Counted from the stretch's first letter, positions 36,295 through 53,208 are shown. The stretch: 64,000 bases of DNA from Litchfieldia sinesaloumensis (GCF_900156865.1 NZ_LT732529.1:3686356-3750355), one strand, 5' to 3'. A program made the numbers and translations. Notes: generated by a model not told the origin, from the letters alone.

Positions 36295-36346
36295 GGGATT
36301 CCATACTTATTATTAAAATATACAAATACTTAAGGAGGCTTTTCAA

Positions 36347-37537
36347 ATGGGAAAAGAGAAATTTGACCGTTCGAAACCACATGCTAATATTGGTACAATT
36401 GGACACGTTGACCATGGTAAAACAACTTTAACAGCTGCTATCACTTCTGTACTTGCTAAAAGAAGCGGTAAAGGTGTAGCAATGGGCTATGACCAAATCG
36501 ATGGTGCGCCTGAAGAGCGTGAGCGTGGAATTACAATTTCTACTTCACACGTTGAATATGAAACTGACAACCGTCACTATGCACACGTTGACTGCCCAGG
36601 ACACGCAGACTACGTTAAGAACATGATCACTGGTGCTGCACAAATGGACGGCGGAATCCTAGTTGTTTCTGCTGCTGACGGCCCAATGCCACAAACTCGT
36701 GAGCATATCCTTCTTTCTCGTCAAGTAGGTGTTCCTTACCTAGTTGTATTCATGAACAAATGTGACATGGTAGACGACGAAGAATTATTAGAATTAGTAG
36801 AAATGGAAGTTCGTGACCTTCTTTCTGAATACGAATTCCCTGGTGATGATATTCCAGTAATCAAAGGTTCTGCTCTTAAAGCTCTAGAAGGCGAAGCTGA
36901 GTGGGAAGAAAAAATTATCGAATTAATGGCTGCTGTTGATGAGTACGTACCAAATCCACAACGTGATACTGAAAAGCCATTCATGATGCCAGTTGAGGAT
37001 GTATTCTCAATCACTGGTCGTGGAACTGTTGCTACAGGACGTGTTGAGCGTGGACAAGTTAAAGTTGGTGAAGTAGTAGAAATCATCGGTTTAACTGAAG
37101 AGCCAAAATCAACTACTGTAACAGGTGTTGAAATGTTCCGTAAGCTTCTTGACTTTGCTGAAGCTGGTGACAACATCGGTGCACTACTTCGTGGTGTTTC
37201 TCGTGAAGAGATCCAACGTGGACAAGTACTTGCTAAGCCAGGTACAATTAAGCCACACACAAAGTTCAAAGCTGAAGTATATGTATTATCAAAAGAAGAA
37301 GGTGGACGTCATACTCCATTCTTCTCAAACTACCGCCCACAGTTCTACTTCCGTACAACTGATGTAACTGGAATTTGTAACCTTCCAGAAGGCGTAGAAA
37401 TGGTTATGCCTGGTGACAACATCGAAATGACTGTTGAACTAATCGCTCCAGTTGCGATCGAAGAAGGAACTAAGTTCTCTATTCGTGAAGGTGGACGTAC
37501 AGTAGGCGCAGGCGTTGTAGCTTCTATCCAAGAGTAA
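36347..37537 (+). CDS. tuf: Elongation factor Tu
   Basis: A 396-residue GTPase delivering aminoacyl-t[16 protein letters not shown] (G1), RGITIS (G2), DCPGHADY (G3, catalytic His) and NKCD (G4) are present. Codon use is strongly biased, as expected for the most abundant protein. A strong terminator ends the str cluster. Confidence 0.98.
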   Translation: MGKEKFDRSKPHANIGTIGHVDHGKTTLTAAITSVLAKRSGKGVAMGYDQIDGAPEERERGITISTSHVEYETDNRHYAHVDCPGHADYVKNMITGAAQMDGGILVVSAADGPMPQTREHILLSRQVGVPYLVVFMNKCDMVDDEELLELVEMEVRDLLSEYEFPGDDIPVIKGSALKALEGEAEWEEKIIELMAAVDEYVPNPQRDTEKPFMMPVEDVFSITGRGTVATGRVERGQVKVGEVVEIIGLTEEPKSTTVTGVEMFRKLLDFAEAGDNIGALLRGVSREEIQRGQVLAKPGTIKPHTKFKAEVYVLSKEEGGRHTPFFSNYRPQFYFRTTDVTGICNLPEGVEMVMPGDNIEMTVELIAPVAIEEGTKFSIREGGRTVGAGVVASIQE

Positions 37538-37553
37538 TAATATAAGTTACGAT

Positions 37554-37586
37554 AAAAAACAGGCGGTTTGTCCGCCTGTTTTTTTA
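37554..37586 (+). terminator. Terminator after tuf
   Basis: CAGGCGG-TTTGT-CCGCCTG with flanking A and T runs. Confidence 0.95.
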
Positions 37587-37666
37587 TACTTATATAGAAA
37601 GAAATATATATTATTGAAAACAAATTAGTTTCCAGAATCTAACGATAAGATTAATAGATAAGGGTG

Positions 37667-37764
37667 TTGAATTGTTTGTTGTAGGTGTGTATAATTTAAA
37701 AAGTGCGAAGGACATGCATAATAATTAAAAATATGTTGCATTTCGTATTTGTTTTTTATATAAT
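37667..37764 (+). promoter_or_regulatory. Two tandem promoters of the S10 operon
   Basis: P1: TTGAAT (37667), 17 bp, TATAAT (37690). P2: TTGCAT (37736), 17 bp, TATAAT (37759). Both have consensus -10 boxes and ideal spacing. They drive the 15-kb ribosomal protein cluster. Confidence 0.75.
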
Positions 37765-37789
37765 AGACAATGTTGGTCTTTGACTGCGA

Positions 37790-37856
37790 TGATGTGGAAG
37801 GTTGCTGATACACCCGGCCGCTTTGCCATGGCGAGTGTAAGGAAATTTCCACGGAG
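37790..37856 (+). promoter_or_regulatory. Structured leader of the S10 operon
   Basis: GTGGAA (37794) pairs with TTCCAC (37847) to close a stem that holds internal pairing such as ACAC/GTGT and a GGCC-rich apex (CCCGGCCGCTTTGCC). The primary sequence looks strongly conserved against other bacilli from memory, and a ribosomal protein leader responding to L4 has been proposed for Bacillaceae. Which protein binds here is not shown by the sequence. Confidence 0.6.
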
Positions 37857-37876
37857 AAGGTCTATTTAAAAAGTAG

Positions 37877-38206
<330 letters not shown>

Positions 38207-38250
38207 TATTAAAATGAAATAAATTGTAAATATATTAGGAGGTGTGACTA

Positions 38251-38880
38251 ATGACCAAAGGAATCTTAGGAAGAAAAATTGGTATGACTCAAGTATTCGT
38301 AGGTAACGGTGAACTTGTTCCTGTAACTGTAATCGAGGCTGCTCCAAACGTAGTTCTTCAAAAGAAATCAGCTGAGACTGATGGCTACGAAGCAGTACAA
38401 ATCGGTTTTGAAGATAAAAGAGAAAAGCTTTCAAACAAACCTGAAAAGGGTCATGCATCAAAAGCAAATACTGCACCTAAGCGCTTCGTTCGCGAATTAC
38501 GCGGAGTTAACTTAGATGAGTATGAAGTTGGTCAGGAAGTCAAAGTAGATATCTTCGCTGAAGGAGATATTGTAGATGTAACAGGAAAATCAAAAGGTAA
38601 AGGATTCCAGGGTGCAATTAAGCGCCACGGACAATCTCGCGGACCTATGAGTCACGGTTCTCGTTATCACCGTCGTCCTGGTTCAATGGGACCTGTAGCT
38701 CCAAACCGTGTATTCAAAAACAAACTACTACCTGGTCGTATGGGTGGAGACCGTATTACAGTACAGAACTTAGAAATCGTGAAAGTAGATACAGAACGTA
38801 ATCTTCTTCTAGTAAAAGGTAATGTACCTGGTGCGAGAAAATCATTAATTACAGTAAAGAGTGCTGTAAAAGTAAAATAA
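38251..38880 (+). CDS. rplC: Ribosomal protein L3
   Basis: A 209-residue protein ([16 protein letters not shown]) whose loop reaches the peptidyl-transferase centre; the [12 protein letters not shown] segment contains the Gln that is methylated in some bacteria. AGGAGGTG site, 44 nt after rpsJ. Confidence 0.98.
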   Translation: MTKGILGRKIGMTQVFVGNGELVPVTVIEAAPNVVLQKKSAETDGYEAVQIGFEDKREKLSNKPEKGHASKANTAPKRFVRELRGVNLDEYEVGQEVKVDIFAEGDIVDVTGKSKGKGFQGAIKRHGQSRGPMSHGSRYHRRPGSMGPVAPNRVFKNKLLPGRMGGDRITVQNLEIVKVDTERNLLLVKGNVPGARKSLITVKSAVKVK

Positions 38881-38904
38881 TTGCTAGGAAAGGAGGACAT
38901 TTGA

Positions 38905-39528
38905 ATGCCTAAAGTATCATTGTATAACCAAACTGGTTCAGCTGTTGGGGAAATCGAGTTAAACGATTCCGTATTCGGTATTGAGCCAAACAAACAAGTT
39001 TTATTCGACGCATTAATTATGCAAAGAGCTTCCTTACGTCAAGGGACTCATAAAACTAAAATTCGTTCTGAAGTAGCTGGCGGAGGACGTAAACCATGGC
39101 GTCAAAAGGGTACTGGTCGTGCTCGTCAAGGTTCAATCAGATCACCACAATGGCGTGGCGGTGGAACAGTATTTGGTCCAACCCCAAGAAGCTATAGCTA
39201 TAAATTACCTAAAAAAGTACGCCGTTTAGCAATCAAATCTGCATTATCTACTAAGGTATTAGAGGAAAACATTCTAGTATTAGAAAATCTAGTATTAGAT
39301 ACTCCTAAAACAAAAGAAATGGTTGCGGTACTGAAAGGATTAAACGTTGAACGCAAAGCGTTAATCGTAACTGCTGACAATAATGAAGCAGTAGAACTTT
39401 CAGCTCGTAATATTCCTGGAGTAACAGTTGTTGCTGCTGATGGAGTAAGTGTTCTTGATGTTCTTAACCATGATAAGCTTGTGATTACTAAAGCTGCGGT
39501 GGAAAAAGTAGAGGAGGTGCTCGCATAA
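38905..39528 (+). CDS. rplD: Ribosomal protein L4
   Basis: A 207-residue protein. The extended loop [19 protein letters not shown] lines the exit tunnel, where macrolide-resistance changes occur; it looks wild type. The stop overlaps the rplW start by one base (TAATG). Confidence 0.98.
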   Translation: MPKVSLYNQTGSAVGEIELNDSVFGIEPNKQVLFDALIMQRASLRQGTHKTKIRSEVAGGGRKPWRQKGTGRARQGSIRSPQWRGGGTVFGPTPRSYSYKLPKKVRRLAIKSALSTKVLEENILVLENLVLDTPKTKEMVAVLKGLNVERKALIVTADNNEAVELSARNIPGVTVVAADGVSVLDVLNHDKLVITKAAVEKVEEVLA

Positions 39529-39815
39529 TGAAAGATCCTCGTGATATTATTAAGAGCCCTGTTATTACTGAACGTTCATCAGACTTAATGGCTGAAAAGA
39601 AATACACATTTGATGTTGATGTAAAATCTAATAAAACCGAAGTAAAGGATGCTATTGAGCAAATCTTCGGAGTGAAGGTTGAAAAAGTTAACATCATGAA
39701 CTACAAAGGTAAGTTCAAGCGTGTAGGACGTTACAGTGGATATACAAATCGTCGCAGAAAAGCAATCGTTAAATTAACTGCTGATAGCAAAGAAATCGAA
39801 TTCTTTGAAGTTTAA
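39528..39815 (+). CDS. rplW: Ribosomal protein L23
   Basis: A 95-residue tunnel-exit protein ([20 protein letters not shown]) that docks trigger factor and SRP. Translationally coupled to rplD by a one-base overlap. Confidence 0.98.
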   Translation: MKDPRDIIKSPVITERSSDLMAEKKYTFDVDVKSNKTEVKDAIEQIFGVKVEKVNIMNYKGKFKRVGRYSGYTNRRRKAIVKLTADSKEIEFFEV

Positions 39816-39823
39816 TTTTATAG

Positions 39824-40672
<849 letters not shown>

Positions 40673-40675
40673 CGG

Positions 40676-40711
40676 GATTGTGCTACGGTTCATCGGAACC
40701 GTAGGTCAATC
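40676..40711 (+). other. Hairpin between rplB and rpsS
   Basis: CTACGGTTC-ATCG-GAACCGTAG (40683-40704, 9 bp) is extended by GATTG/CAATC across a 2x2 internal loop. It ends just before the GAAGGGAGG of rpsS and has no T run. Confidence 0.75.
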
Positions 40712-40729
40712 ACGAAGGGAGGTTCACTT

Positions 40730-41008
40730 ATGGGACGCAGTTTAAAAAAAGGACCTTTTGTAGATGACCATTTAATGAAAAAGGTTGAAGATCTAAACGG
40801 AACTGAAAAGAAGCAAGTTATTAAAACTTGGTCACGTCGTTCTACGATTTTCCCTCAATTCATCGGTCACACAATCGCGGTATATGATGGTCGTAAACAT
40901 GTACCAGTCTACGTTACTGAAGATATGGTAGGTCACAAACTTGGTGAATTCGCACCAACTCGTACTTATAAAGGCCACGCAAGTGATGATAAGAAAACAA
41001 GACGTTAA
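40730..41008 (+). CDS. rpsS: Ribosomal protein S19
   Basis: A 92-residue head protein ([20 protein letters not shown]) contacting the A-site finger. It follows a strong hairpin, and its ribosome-binding site is GGGAGG. Confidence 0.98.
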   Translation: MGRSLKKGPFVDDHLMKKVEDLNGTEKKQVIKTWSRRSTIFPQFIGHTIAVYDGRKHVPVYVTEDMVGHKLGEFAPTRTYKGHASDDKKTRR

Positions 41009-41025
41009 TGAGAGGAGGATTATCT

Positions 41026-41367
41026 ATGCAAGCTAAAGCTGTTGCGAGAACAGTTCGTATTGCTCCTCGTAAAGTTCGATTAGTAGCAGATTTAATTCGA
41101 GGCAAGCAAGTAGGTGAAGCAATCGCAATCCTACGCCATACACCAAAGGCTGCTTCTCCTGTTGTAGAAAAGGTATTAAATTCTGCGATTGCGAATGCAG
41201 AGCATAACTACGAAATGGACGCTAATAATCTAGTTATTACTGAAGCATATGTAAACGAAGGTCCAACATTAAAAAGATTCCGTCCAAGAGCTATGGGACG
41301 TGCAAGCCAAATCAACAAGCGCACTAGCCACATTACTATCGTGGTATCAGAAAAGAAGGAGGGATAA
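41026..41367 (+). CDS. rplV: Ribosomal protein L22
   Basis: A 113-residue protein ([20 protein letters not shown]) whose beta-hairpin ([19 protein letters not shown]) lines the exit tunnel. ATG 41026 behind GAGGAGG; the upstream in-frame ATG at 41008 overlaps the rpsS stop and lacks its own site. Confidence 0.97.
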   Translation: MQAKAVARTVRIAPRKVRLVADLIRGKQVGEAIAILRHTPKAASPVVEKVLNSAIANAEHNYEMDANNLVITEAYVNEGPTLKRFRPRAMGRASQINKRTSHITIVVSEKKEG

Positions 41368-41370
41368 GTA

Positions 41371-42650
<1,280 letters not shown>

Positions 42651-42678
42651 TCGATAACCAGGAAGGAGGTCTACGATA

Positions 42679-42942
42679 GTGAGTGAACGCAATCAACGTA
42701 AGGTCTACACTGGACGTGTTGTTTCTGACAAAATGGATAAAACAGTCACTGTTCTTGTAGAAACCTATAAGAAACATTCTCTTTACGGTAAACGCGTAAA
42801 GTATTCAAAGAAATTTAAAGCACATGATGAAAACAATGTTGCTAAAACTGGCGACGTAGTTAAAATTATGGAAACACGCCCATTATCTGCTACAAAACGC
42901 TTCCGTCTAGTTGAAGTAGTAGAAAAAGCGGTTATTATCTAA
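42679..42942 (+). CDS. rpsQ: Ribosomal protein S17
   Basis: An 87-residue OB-fold protein ([20 protein letters not shown]) binding 16S rRNA early in assembly. GTG start behind GAAGGAGG. Confidence 0.97.
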   Translation: MSERNQRKVYTGRVVSDKMDKTVTVLVETYKKHSLYGKRVKYSKKFKAHDENNVAKTGDVVKIMETRPLSATKRFRLVEVVEKAVII

Positions 42943-42952
42943 TTAAATTTTG

Positions 42953-42975
42953 TTCGGATCAATCAATAATCCGAA
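42953..42975 (+). other. Hairpin just before the rplN ribosome-binding site
   Basis: TTCGGAT and ATCCGAA pair (7 bp, 9-nt loop) and end directly at the GGGAGG of rplN, so the fold could affect initiation. Confidence 0.55.
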
Positions 42976-42989
42976 GGGAGGTTTCATGA

Positions 42990-43358
<369 letters not shown>

Positions 43359-43394
43359 TTCGAAATCGATGGCCTTTAAGGAGGTGCGAAATAG

Positions 43395-43706
43395 ATGCAT
43401 GTAAAAAAGGGTGACAAGGTACAAGTTATCTCAGGGAAAGATAAAGGTAAACAAGGTGTGATCCTAGAAAGCTTCCCTAAGAAAGACCGTGTTCTTGTAG
43501 AAGGCGTTAATATTGTAAAAAAACACTCAAAACCGTCTCAAGCGAATCCACAAGGTGGTATTATTAGCCAAGAGGCACCTATTCATGTATCAAATGTTAT
43601 GCCATTAGATCCTAAGTCTGGTACACCAACACGTGTTGGATACAAAGACGTTGATGGCAAAAAGGTACGTGTAGCAAAAAAATCTGGTGAATTATTAGAT
43701 AAATAG
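43395..43706 (+). CDS. rplX: Ribosomal protein L24
   Basis: A 103-residue KOW-domain protein ([20 protein letters not shown]), an assembly initiator of the large subunit. AAGGAGGTG site. Confidence 0.98.
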   Translation: MHVKKGDKVQVISGKDKGKQGVILESFPKKDRVLVEGVNIVKKHSKPSQANPQGGIISQEAPIHVSNVMPLDPKSGTPTRVGYKDVDGKKVRVAKKSGELLDK

Positions 43707-43730
43707 TAAACAAAGAAAGGAGGTACTTAC

Positions 43731-44898
<1,168 letters not shown>

Positions 44899-44926
44899 TA
44901 GCTTGATAAGAATGGAGGTGTAGTAC

Positions 44927-45463
44927 ATGTCACGTATTGGTAAGAAACCAATTGAAATCCCAACTGGTGTTACTGTATCTTTCAATGGTAATACTGTTAC
45001 TGTAAAAGGACCAAAAGGCGAGTTAACTCGTACTTTCCATCCTGATATGCAAATCAATGTTGAAGAGAACGTAATTAGCGTTGCTCGCCCAACTGACAAT
45101 AAAGAACACCGTGCTCTTCACGGTACAACACGTAGCCTTTTAGGCAACATGGTTGAAGGTGTATCCAAAGGTTTCGAAAGAGGCTTAGAGTTAATCGGGG
45201 TCGGATACCGTGCTCAAAAAGCTGGTAATAAACTTGTATTAAACGTTGGATATTCTCATCCAGTAGAAATCGTTCCAGAAACAGGCGTAGAAATCGATGT
45301 ACCATCTAACACTAAAGTTATTGTTAAAGGTATCGATAAAGAGCGTGTTGGAGCATTAGCTGCTAATATTCGTGGTGTACGTCCGCCTGAGCCTTATAAA
45401 GGAAAAGGTATTCGCTACGAAGGTGAATTTGTTCGTCGTAAAGAAGGTAAAACTGCGAAGTAA
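44927..45463 (+). CDS. rplF: Ribosomal protein L6
   Basis: A 178-residue protein of two related domains ([17 protein letters not shown] ... [18 protein letters not shown]) near the factor-binding site. Confidence 0.98.
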   Translation: MSRIGKKPIEIPTGVTVSFNGNTVTVKGPKGELTRTFHPDMQINVEENVISVARPTDNKEHRALHGTTRSLLGNMVEGVSKGFERGLELIGVGYRAQKAGNKLVLNVGYSHPVEIVPETGVEIDVPSNTKVIVKGIDKERVGALAANIRGVRPPEPYKGKGIRYEGEFVRRKEGKTAK

Positions 45464-45495
45464 GCCTTTTTAGGTAAAAGAAAGGAGAGACGTAA

Positions 45496-45858
45496 ATGAT
45501 TACGAAAAAGGATAAAAATGCAGTTCGTAGAAAAAGACATGCTCGTGTTCGTTCTCGTGTTTCAGGAACTGCTACTCGTCCTCGCTTAAATGTGTTCCGT
45601 TCAAACAAGCACATTTACGCTCAATTAATTGACGATGTTAATTCAGTAACAATCGCAAGTGCTTCTACATTAGACAAAGAACTTTCAGTTGAAGGTGCTG
45701 GTAACGTAGATGCTGCAATCAAAGTAGGCGAATTAGTTGCTAAGCGTGGTATTGAAAAAGGAATCAAAGAGGTTGTTTTCGACCGCGGGGGTTACTTATA
45801 CCATGGACGTGTTAAGGCACTAGCAGAAGCTGCACGTGAAGCTGGATTACAATTTTAA
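45496..45858 (+). CDS. rplR: Ribosomal protein L18
   Basis: A 120-residue 5S rRNA-binding protein with [20 protein letters not shown] and the C-terminal [29 protein letters not shown] site. Confidence 0.98.
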   Translation: MITKKDKNAVRRKRHARVRSRVSGTATRPRLNVFRSNKHIYAQLIDDVNSVTIASASTLDKELSVEGAGNVDAAIKVGELVAKRGIEKGIKEVVFDRGGYLYHGRVKALAEAAREAGLQF

Positions 45859-45880
45859 TAAAAAAGGAGGGACATTATAG

Positions 45881-46381
45881 ATGCGTCGCATTGATCCAAA
45901 TAAATTAGAACTTGAAGAACGCGTAGTTACCGTTAACCGTGTAGCTAAGGTTGTAAAAGGTGGACGTCGTTTCCGCTTTGCAGCACTAGTTGTTGTTGGT
46001 GATAAGAACGGTCATGTTGGTTTCGGAACTGGTAAAGCACAAGAAGTTCCAGATGCAATTCGTAAAGCAATTGAAGATGCTAAAAAGAATCTTATTTCTG
46101 TACCGAGGGTTGGAACAACAATTCCTCACCAAGTAATCGGACAATTTGGAGCAGGAGAAGTATTACTAAAACCTGCATCTGAAGGTACTGGAGTTATTGC
46201 TGGTGGACCAGTTCGTGCGGTATTAGAACTTGCTGGTATCGGTGATATCCTTTCTAAATCATTAGGAACAAATACTCCGATTAACATGATCCATGCTACA
46301 TTAGAAGGATTAAGTCAATTAAAGCGTGCTGAAGAAGTAGCTAAGTTACGTGGTAAATCAGTAGAAGAACTGTTAGGATAG
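45881..46381 (+). CDS. rpsE: Ribosomal protein S5
   Basis: A 166-residue fidelity protein with a double-stranded-RNA-binding-like N domain ([20 protein letters not shown]) and the C-terminal fold. The spectinomycin loop ([16 protein letters not shown]) looks normal. Confidence 0.98.
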   Translation: MRRIDPNKLELEERVVTVNRVAKVVKGGRRFRFAALVVVGDKNGHVGFGTGKAQEVPDAIRKAIEDAKKNLISVPRVGTTIPHQVIGQFGAGEVLLKPASEGTGVIAGGPVRAVLELAGIGDILSKSLGTNTPINMIHATLEGLSQLKRAEEVAKLRGKSVEELLG

Positions 46382-46394
46382 GAGGGAAAATATT

Positions 46395-46577
46395 ATGTCA
46401 AAGAAATTAGAAATCACCCTCACTCGCAGTGTCATCGGACGCCCTGAAGACCAAAAAGTAACTGTTCGTACTCTTGGATTGAAAAAATTACATCAAACTG
46501 TTGTTCATGATGATAATGCTGCGATTCGCGGTATGATTAATAAAGTTGCTCACCTAGTTACGGTTAAAGAACAATAA
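46395..46577 (+). CDS. rpmD: Ribosomal protein L30
   Basis: A 60-residue protein ([20 protein letters not shown]). It follows rpsE by 13 nt; GGAGGG site. Confidence 0.97.
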   Translation: MSKKLEITLTRSVIGRPEDQKVTVRTLGLKKLHQTVVHDDNAAIRGMINKVAHLVTVKEQ

Positions 46578-46610
46578 TTGAATTTTTTTCTGAAATAAGG
46601 AGGTGCCCAA

Positions 46611-47051
46611 ATGAAACTTCATGAATTACAACCGGCTGAAGGATCCCGTAAAACACGTAACCGTGTAGGACGTGGAACAGGTTCAGGTAATGGTAAAACA
46701 TCTGGTAAAGGTCATAAAGGTCAAAAAGCGCGTTCAGGTGGCGGAGTACGCCCTGGATTCGAGGGTGGTCAAACACCTTTATTCCAACGCCTACCAAAAC
46801 GTGGTTTTACAAATATCAATCGCAAAGACTTTGCAATTGTTAACCTTGAAACACTAAATCGTTTTGAAGACGGAACAGAAGTAACACCTGAACTATTAAT
46901 CGAAACTGGTGTTGTAAGTAAACTGAATGCTGGAGTTAAGGTTCTTGGAAAAGGTACACTTGATAAAAAGCTAACAGTTAGAGCTCACAAATTCTCCTCT
47001 ACTGCTCAACAAGCGATTGAAGCTGCTGGCGGAACTACTGAGGTGATTTAA
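46611..47051 (+). CDS. rplO: Ribosomal protein L15
   Basis: A 146-residue protein with the glycine-rich N-terminal extension [20 protein letters not shown]. Its stop overlaps the secY start by one base (TAATG), coupling the ribosomal and translocon genes. Confidence 0.98.
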   Translation: MKLHELQPAEGSRKTRNRVGRGTGSGNGKTSGKGHKGQKARSGGGVRPGFEGGQTPLFQRLPKRGFTNINRKDFAIVNLETLNRFEDGTEVTPELLIETGVVSKLNAGVKVLGKGTLDKKLTVRAHKFSSTAQQAIEAAGGTTEVI

Positions 47052-48343
47052 TGTTTCAGACAATCTCCAATTTTATGCGCGTTGGTGATATAAGAAACAA
47101 AATTATATTCACCTTACTAATGTTAGTAGTATTTCGAATTGGCACCTTTATTCCAGTACCAGGTGTAAATGCTGACGTTTTAAAAGCTACTGATAGCAAT
47201 ACAGCGTTCGGCCTATTAAATACATTTGGTGGTGGAGCACTGTTTAACTTCTCTATTCTTGCGATGGGAATTATGCCTTACATTACAGCATCAATTATCA
47301 TTCAATTGTTGCAAATGGATGTTGTTCCAAAGTTTACTGAATGGTCCAAGCAAGGAGAAGTTGGACGGCGCAAATTAGCTCAATTTACTCGCTATGGGAC
47401 AATAGTGCTTGGATTTATCCAGGCATTAGGGATGTCTTACGGCTTTAACAATATGTCAAATGGCATGTTAATTGTTAATCCTAGCATTCCTACCTACCTT
47501 TTAATAGCTGTTGTATTAACCGCAGGAACTGCATTTTTAATGTGGTTGGGTGAACAAATAACAGCAAAAGGTGTAGGAAATGGAATTTCAATTATCATCT
47601 TTGCTGGTATTGTTGCTGCGATTCCTACAGCTATAAATCAATATTATATACAACAGTTTGAAGATGCTGGAGATCAATTGTTCTTAAGTATCGTTACGGC
47701 TGTTCTACTACTAATTGCTATTGTAGCTGTTGTCGTAGGTGTAATATTTGTACAACAAGCGTTACGTAAAATTCCAATTCAATATGCAAAGCGATCAGCT
47801 GCTAATAGCCCGGTTGGGGGACAATCCACACATCTACCTTTAAAAGTAAATGCTGCGGGTGTTATCCCAGTAATCTTTGCAGTTTCCTTCATTATCACAC
47901 CACCAACGATTGCATCGTTCTTCGGTCCAAATGAAGTAACTGATTGGATTCAAACCTACTTTGATTATACTCGACCTGTTGGGATGATCATTTATATCGC
48001 GCTAATTATTGCGTTCACATATTTCTACACATTTGTTCAAGTTAATCCTGAACAAATGGCGGATAATTTGAAGAAGCAAGGCGGCTACATTCCAGGGATT
48101 CGTCCAGGAAGAAATACGCAAGAATATGTAACAAAGATTCTGTATCGTTTAACTTTTGTTGGTTCTATTTTCTTAGCAGTGATTTCTGTTCTTCCTGTAT
48201 TCTTTATAAATTTCGCGAATTTACCTGAATCCTTACAAATTGGTGGAACTAGTTTGCTAATCGTTGTCGGTGTTGCACTTGAGACAATGAAGCAGCTCGA
48301 AAGTCAGCTTGTAAAACGACATTATAAAGGATTTATTAAATAA
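47051..48343 (+). CDS. secY: SecY, protein translocase channel
   Basis: A 430-residue membrane protein with ten predicted membrane segments; [17 protein letters not shown] near the N terminus, the plug region, [15 protein letters not shown] and the cytoplasmic loop [13 protein letters not shown] are conserved. It forms SecYEG with SecE encoded at 20509. Confidence 0.98.
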   Translation: MFQTISNFMRVGDIRNKIIFTLLMLVVFRIGTFIPVPGVNADVLKATDSNTAFGLLNTFGGGALFNFSILAMGIMPYITASIIIQLLQMDVVPKFTEWSKQGEVGRRKLAQFTRYGTIVLGFIQALGMSYGFNNMSNGMLIVNPSIPTYLLIAVVLTAGTAFLMWLGEQITAKGVGNGISIIIFAGIVAAIPTAINQYYIQQFEDAGDQLFLSIVTAVLLLIAIVAVVVGVIFVQQALRKIPIQYAKRSAANSPVGGQSTHLPLKVNAAGVIPVIFAVSFIITPPTIASFFGPNEVTDWIQTYFDYTRPVGMIIYIALIIAFTYFYTFVQVNPEQMADNLKKQGGYIPGIRPGRNTQEYVTKILYRLTFVGSIFLAVISVLPVFFINFANLPESLQIGGTSLLIVVGVALETMKQLESQLVKRHYKGFIK

Positions 48344-48347
48344 GGTT

Positions 48348-49052
<705 letters not shown>

Positions 49053-49799
49053 ATGATTATTTGCAAGTCGCCAAGAGAGATTGAAATCATGCGCGAGGCT
49101 GGCAAGATCGTTGCATTAACACACCAAGAATTGCAAAAATATATTACTCCAGGGATTTCAACGAAAGAACTGGATACAATTGCTGAAAAGATAATTCGTG
49201 GATATGATGCAATTCCTTCTTTTAAAGGTTATAATGGGTTTCGCGGTAGCATCTGTACTTCTGTTAATGAAGAGCTCGTACATGGTATTCCTGGTGAACG
49301 TGTACTACAAGATGGAGATATTATTAGTATCGATATTGGTGCGCAGTATGAAGGTTATCATGGTGACTCTGCTTGGACTTATCCAGTAGGAACGATATCA
49401 TCGCAAAATCAAGATCTTCTTAAAGTAACAGAAGAATCTCTTTTTAGAGGGTTAGAAGAGGCAAAACCTGGTGAGCGTCTTTCTAATATATCTCATGCAA
49501 TTCAAGTTTATGTCGAATCCAATAATTTTTCGATTGTTCGAGAATATGTTGGTCACGGTGTTGGCAAAGAGTTACATGAGGATCCACAAATTCCACATTA
49601 TGGTCCGCCTAATAAGGGACCTCGTTTAAAACCAGGAATGGTACTTGCCGTTGAACCGATGGTAAATGCAGGTAGTCGATACGTGAAGACGTTAGCAGAT
49701 AACTGGACTGTTGTAACAGTCGATGGCAAAACGTGTGCGCATTTTGAACATACGATTGCTATTACAGAAACAGGGTATGAGATCTTAACAAAATTGTAA
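49053..49799 (+). CDS. map: Methionine aminopeptidase
   Basis: Removes the initiator Met; 248 residues, type I. The five metal ligands are visible: the two Asp in [15 protein letters not shown], His in [12 protein letters not shown], Glu in AVEPMV and Glu in FEHTIAIT. It starts directly after the adk stop with no gap. Confidence 0.98.
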   Translation: MIICKSPREIEIMREAGKIVALTHQELQKYITPGISTKELDTIAEKIIRGYDAIPSFKGYNGFRGSICTSVNEELVHGIPGERVLQDGDIISIDIGAQYEGYHGDSAWTYPVGTISSQNQDLLKVTEESLFRGLEEAKPGERLSNISHAIQVYVESNNFSIVREYVGHGVGKELHEDPQIPHYGPPNKGPRLKPGMVLAVEPMVNAGSRYVKTLADNWTVVTVDGKTCAHFEHTIAITETGYEILTKL

Positions 49800-49820
49800 G
49801 GCACAAACCCTATTCATTAG

Positions 49821-49962
49821 AATAACATTCATCTAATTTTTGATTACGTATCTCCGGAAGTTCAGAGCAGTATTAAAGAAACTGGTCGATGGCAAACGTA
49901 GAGGTTATTTGTGTGTATCGAAGTTTGTCAATGAGCAAGTTACTGATTTGAAGAAGGGAGAA
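49821..49962 (+). pseudogene. Remnant of a KOW-domain protein gene (YbzG type) between map and infA
   Basis: In frame from 49821 the DNA reads NNIHLIFDYVSPEVQ then SSIKETGR. After a frameshift near 49887 it reads DGKRRGYLCVSKFVNEQ then VTDLKKGE. Together these resemble the C-terminal half of the KOW-domain RNA-binding protein that bacilli encode at exactly this place (YbzG in B. subtilis). The N-terminal KOW half and start codon are missing, and a TAG precedes the conserved part. The infA ribosome-binding site lies inside the remnant. Confidence 0.7.
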
Positions 49963-49970
49963 CATTCCAA

Positions 49971-50189
49971 ATGGCGAAAGACGATGTAATTGAAGTTGAA
50001 GGTACTGTTGCTGAAACATTACCTAATGCAATGTTTAAAGTTGAATTAGAGAATGGTCATACTGTTTTGGCCCATGTTTCTGGTAAAATTCGCATGCACT
50101 TTATTCGTATTTTACCTGGAGACAAAGTTACGGTTGAATTATCGCCTTATGACTTGACTCGCGGTAGGATTACGTACCGTTTTAAATAA
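49971..50189 (+). CDS. infA: Translation initiation factor IF-1
   Basis: A 72-residue OB-fold protein ([20 protein letters not shown] ... GRITYRFK). AAGGGAG site is located in the degraded upstream gene. Confidence 0.98.
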   Translation: MAKDDVIEVEGTVAETLPNAMFKVELENGHTVLAHVSGKIRMHFIRILPGDKVTVELSPYDLTRGRITYRFK

Positions 50190-50218
50190 ATGCGCTCCGT
50201 ACTATCAAGGAGGTTTGA

Positions 50219-50335
<117 letters not shown>

Positions 50336-50358
50336 TAAATAAGGAGGTGTACGTCTAA

Positions 50359-50724
<366 letters not shown>

Positions 50725-50743
50725 TAAGGGAGGTAAAGAATAA

Positions 50744-51133
<390 letters not shown>

Positions 51134-51446
51134 CATACGTACAAAATTAATAGAACGTATTTGAATTTTTTCTGTATAGAATATTTTATCCATGGCTATA
51201 ATGGATTAATGGGTTTTGTTAAACTTTTTTACTTATGTAAGAAAGTTTCAATGCTTTCTTATCTTATAAGTGTAACAAAGGCGTGAGCGAGAATTGCTTG
51301 CGAATCGTCATGTTTTCTTTATAAGTTCATTACAGAATAATCGAGTTGTTGTGCACAGATAGGGAACTTAACTTTTGGGAATTTCGGTTAGACGTACCTG
51401 ATCATGGTCTAGCCGAGGTTTCGACGTTTTGAAGGAGGGTTTATAA
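51134..51446 (+). promoter_or_regulatory. rpsK-rpoA intergenic region with two hairpins
   Basis: A 313-bp gap. Hairpin 1: TAAGAAAG-TTTCAATG-CTTTCTTA (51238-51261), extended by ACTTAT/ATAAGT across a bulge. Hairpin 2: CGGTTAGAC (51385) pairs with GTCTAGCCG (51407), 9 bp with one G-U, just before the GAAGGAGGG of rpoA. A possible promoter is TTGCGA (51298), 16 bp, TATAAG (51320). No terminator or open frame is evident. Confidence 0.55.
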
Positions 51447-52391
51447 ATGATCGAAATTGAAAAACCAAAAATCGAAACGGTTGAAATCAGCGAAGATACC
51501 AAATACGGTAAATTCGTCGTCGAGCCACTTGAGCGTGGATATGGAACTACTTTGGGTAACTCCTTACGTCGTATCCTATTATCTTCTCTCCCTGGTGCCG
51601 CTGTAACGTCTATCCAAATAGATGGGGTACTGCATGAGTTCTCAACAATCGAAGGCGTCGTCGAAGATGTAACATCTATTATCTTAAATGTGAAGAAACT
51701 AGCTCTTAAAATCTACTCTGATGAAGAGAAGACACTTGAGATTGATGTTCAAGGTGAAGGACCGGTGAAGGCTTCTGATATCACTCATGATAGTGATGTT
51801 GAAATCCTTAATCCAGATCTACACATTGCAACTCTTGCTAAGGACGCACATTTTCGTGTGAGATTAACAGCAAAGCGCGGACGAGGATATACTCCAGCTG
51901 ATGCAAACAAGCGTGATGATCGACCAATCGGTGTTATTCCGATTGACTCTATCTACACTCCTGTTGCGCGTGTTAACTACCAAGTTGAAAATACGCGTGT
52001 CGGGCAGGTCGCGAACTTTGACAAACTGACTTTTGATGTATGGACAGACGGCAGTACTGGTCCGAAAGAAGCGATTGCACTAGGTGCGAAAATCCTTAAC
52101 GAACATTTAAATATTTTCGTAGGATTAACAGATGAAGCTCAAAATGCAGAAATTATGGTTGAAAAGGAAGAGGATCAAAAAGAGAAAGTCCTCGAGATGA
52201 CAATTGAAGAATTGGATCTCTCTGTTCGTTCATATAACTGTCTAAAGAGAGCTGGAATCAACACAGTTCAAGAGCTAGCTCATAAAACTGAAGAAGATAT
52301 GATGAAGGTACGAAACCTTGGTCGTAAATCTTTAGAAGAAGTTAAGGCTAAACTAGAAGAACTTGGTTTAGGCTTACGTAAAGATGACTGA
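51447..52391 (+). CDS. rpoA: RNA polymerase alpha subunit
   Basis: A 314-residue subunit. The N-terminal assembly domain ([21 protein letters not shown]) and the C-terminal DNA-binding domain ([36 protein letters not shown]) are complete. It may have its own leader, see 51134-51446. Confidence 0.98.
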   Translation: MIEIEKPKIETVEISEDTKYGKFVVEPLERGYGTTLGNSLRRILLSSLPGAAVTSIQIDGVLHEFSTIEGVVEDVTSIILNVKKLALKIYSDEEKTLEIDVQGEGPVKASDITHDSDVEILNPDLHIATLAKDAHFRVRLTAKRGRGYTPADANKRDDRPIGVIPIDSIYTPVARVNYQVENTRVGQVANFDKLTFDVWTDGSTGPKEAIALGAKILNEHLNIFVGLTDEAQNAEIMVEKEEDQKEKVLEMTIEELDLSVRSYNCLKRAGINTVQELAHKTEEDMMKVRNLGRKSLEEVKAKLEELGLGLRKDD

Positions 52392-52462
52392 CTCAATTTG
52401 AATTATGCGAACTAGAGGCATCTTTCACAACACGATAAGTCATACTTGTTACAAGAGCCTAG

Positions 52463-52907
<445 letters not shown>

Positions 52908-52994
52908 GCCTCCGGCGGATGCGACAGATTTTACAATGAAACTTTTCGAGCGAGCTCGAAAAAATCTGGGCACAAATACGCCAAGGCGCATTTG
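52908..52994 (+). repeat. Palindromic intergenic repeat, copy 2 (after rplQ)
   Basis: An 87-bp element with ends GCCTCCGGCGGATGC and CGCCAAGGCGCATTTG, matching copy 1 at 28833. The centre folds as TTTTCGAG-CGAG-CTCGAAAA within CAGATTTT/AAAATCTG. Confidence 0.7.
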
Positions 52995-53012
52995 ATTTTT
53001 ATTCTTTTATTT

Positions 53013-53056
53013 TAAGGGCGGGACAGTTTTTAAAACTGGTCTAAGCCCTTTTTATT
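53013..53056 (+). terminator. Terminator of the ribosomal alpha cluster
   Basis: AAGGGC pairs with GCCCTT around an inner stem (GACAGTTTT / AAAACTGGTC with a bulge), followed by TTTTTATTTT. Confidence 0.85.
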
Positions 53057-53179
53057 TTAAATTAATTATTTTTCCAAAAAGATAGAATTATCTAAAAATA
53101 ATTATCCTACACTCCTCAATGATTACACACGATGTACAAAACTTCTCCAATAATAGCGGAATAGCGCGCTCTTACTCCC

Positions 53180-53208
53180 TTGACAGTTGAGGAAGAATCG
53201 AATAGTTT
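53180..53208 (+). promoter_or_regulatory. Promoter of the ecfA1-truA unit
   Basis: TTGACA (53180), 17 bp, TAGTTT (53203). It lies ~75 nt before ecfA1 and after the terminator. The rest of the 53057-53284 gap shows nothing else. Confidence 0.6.
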
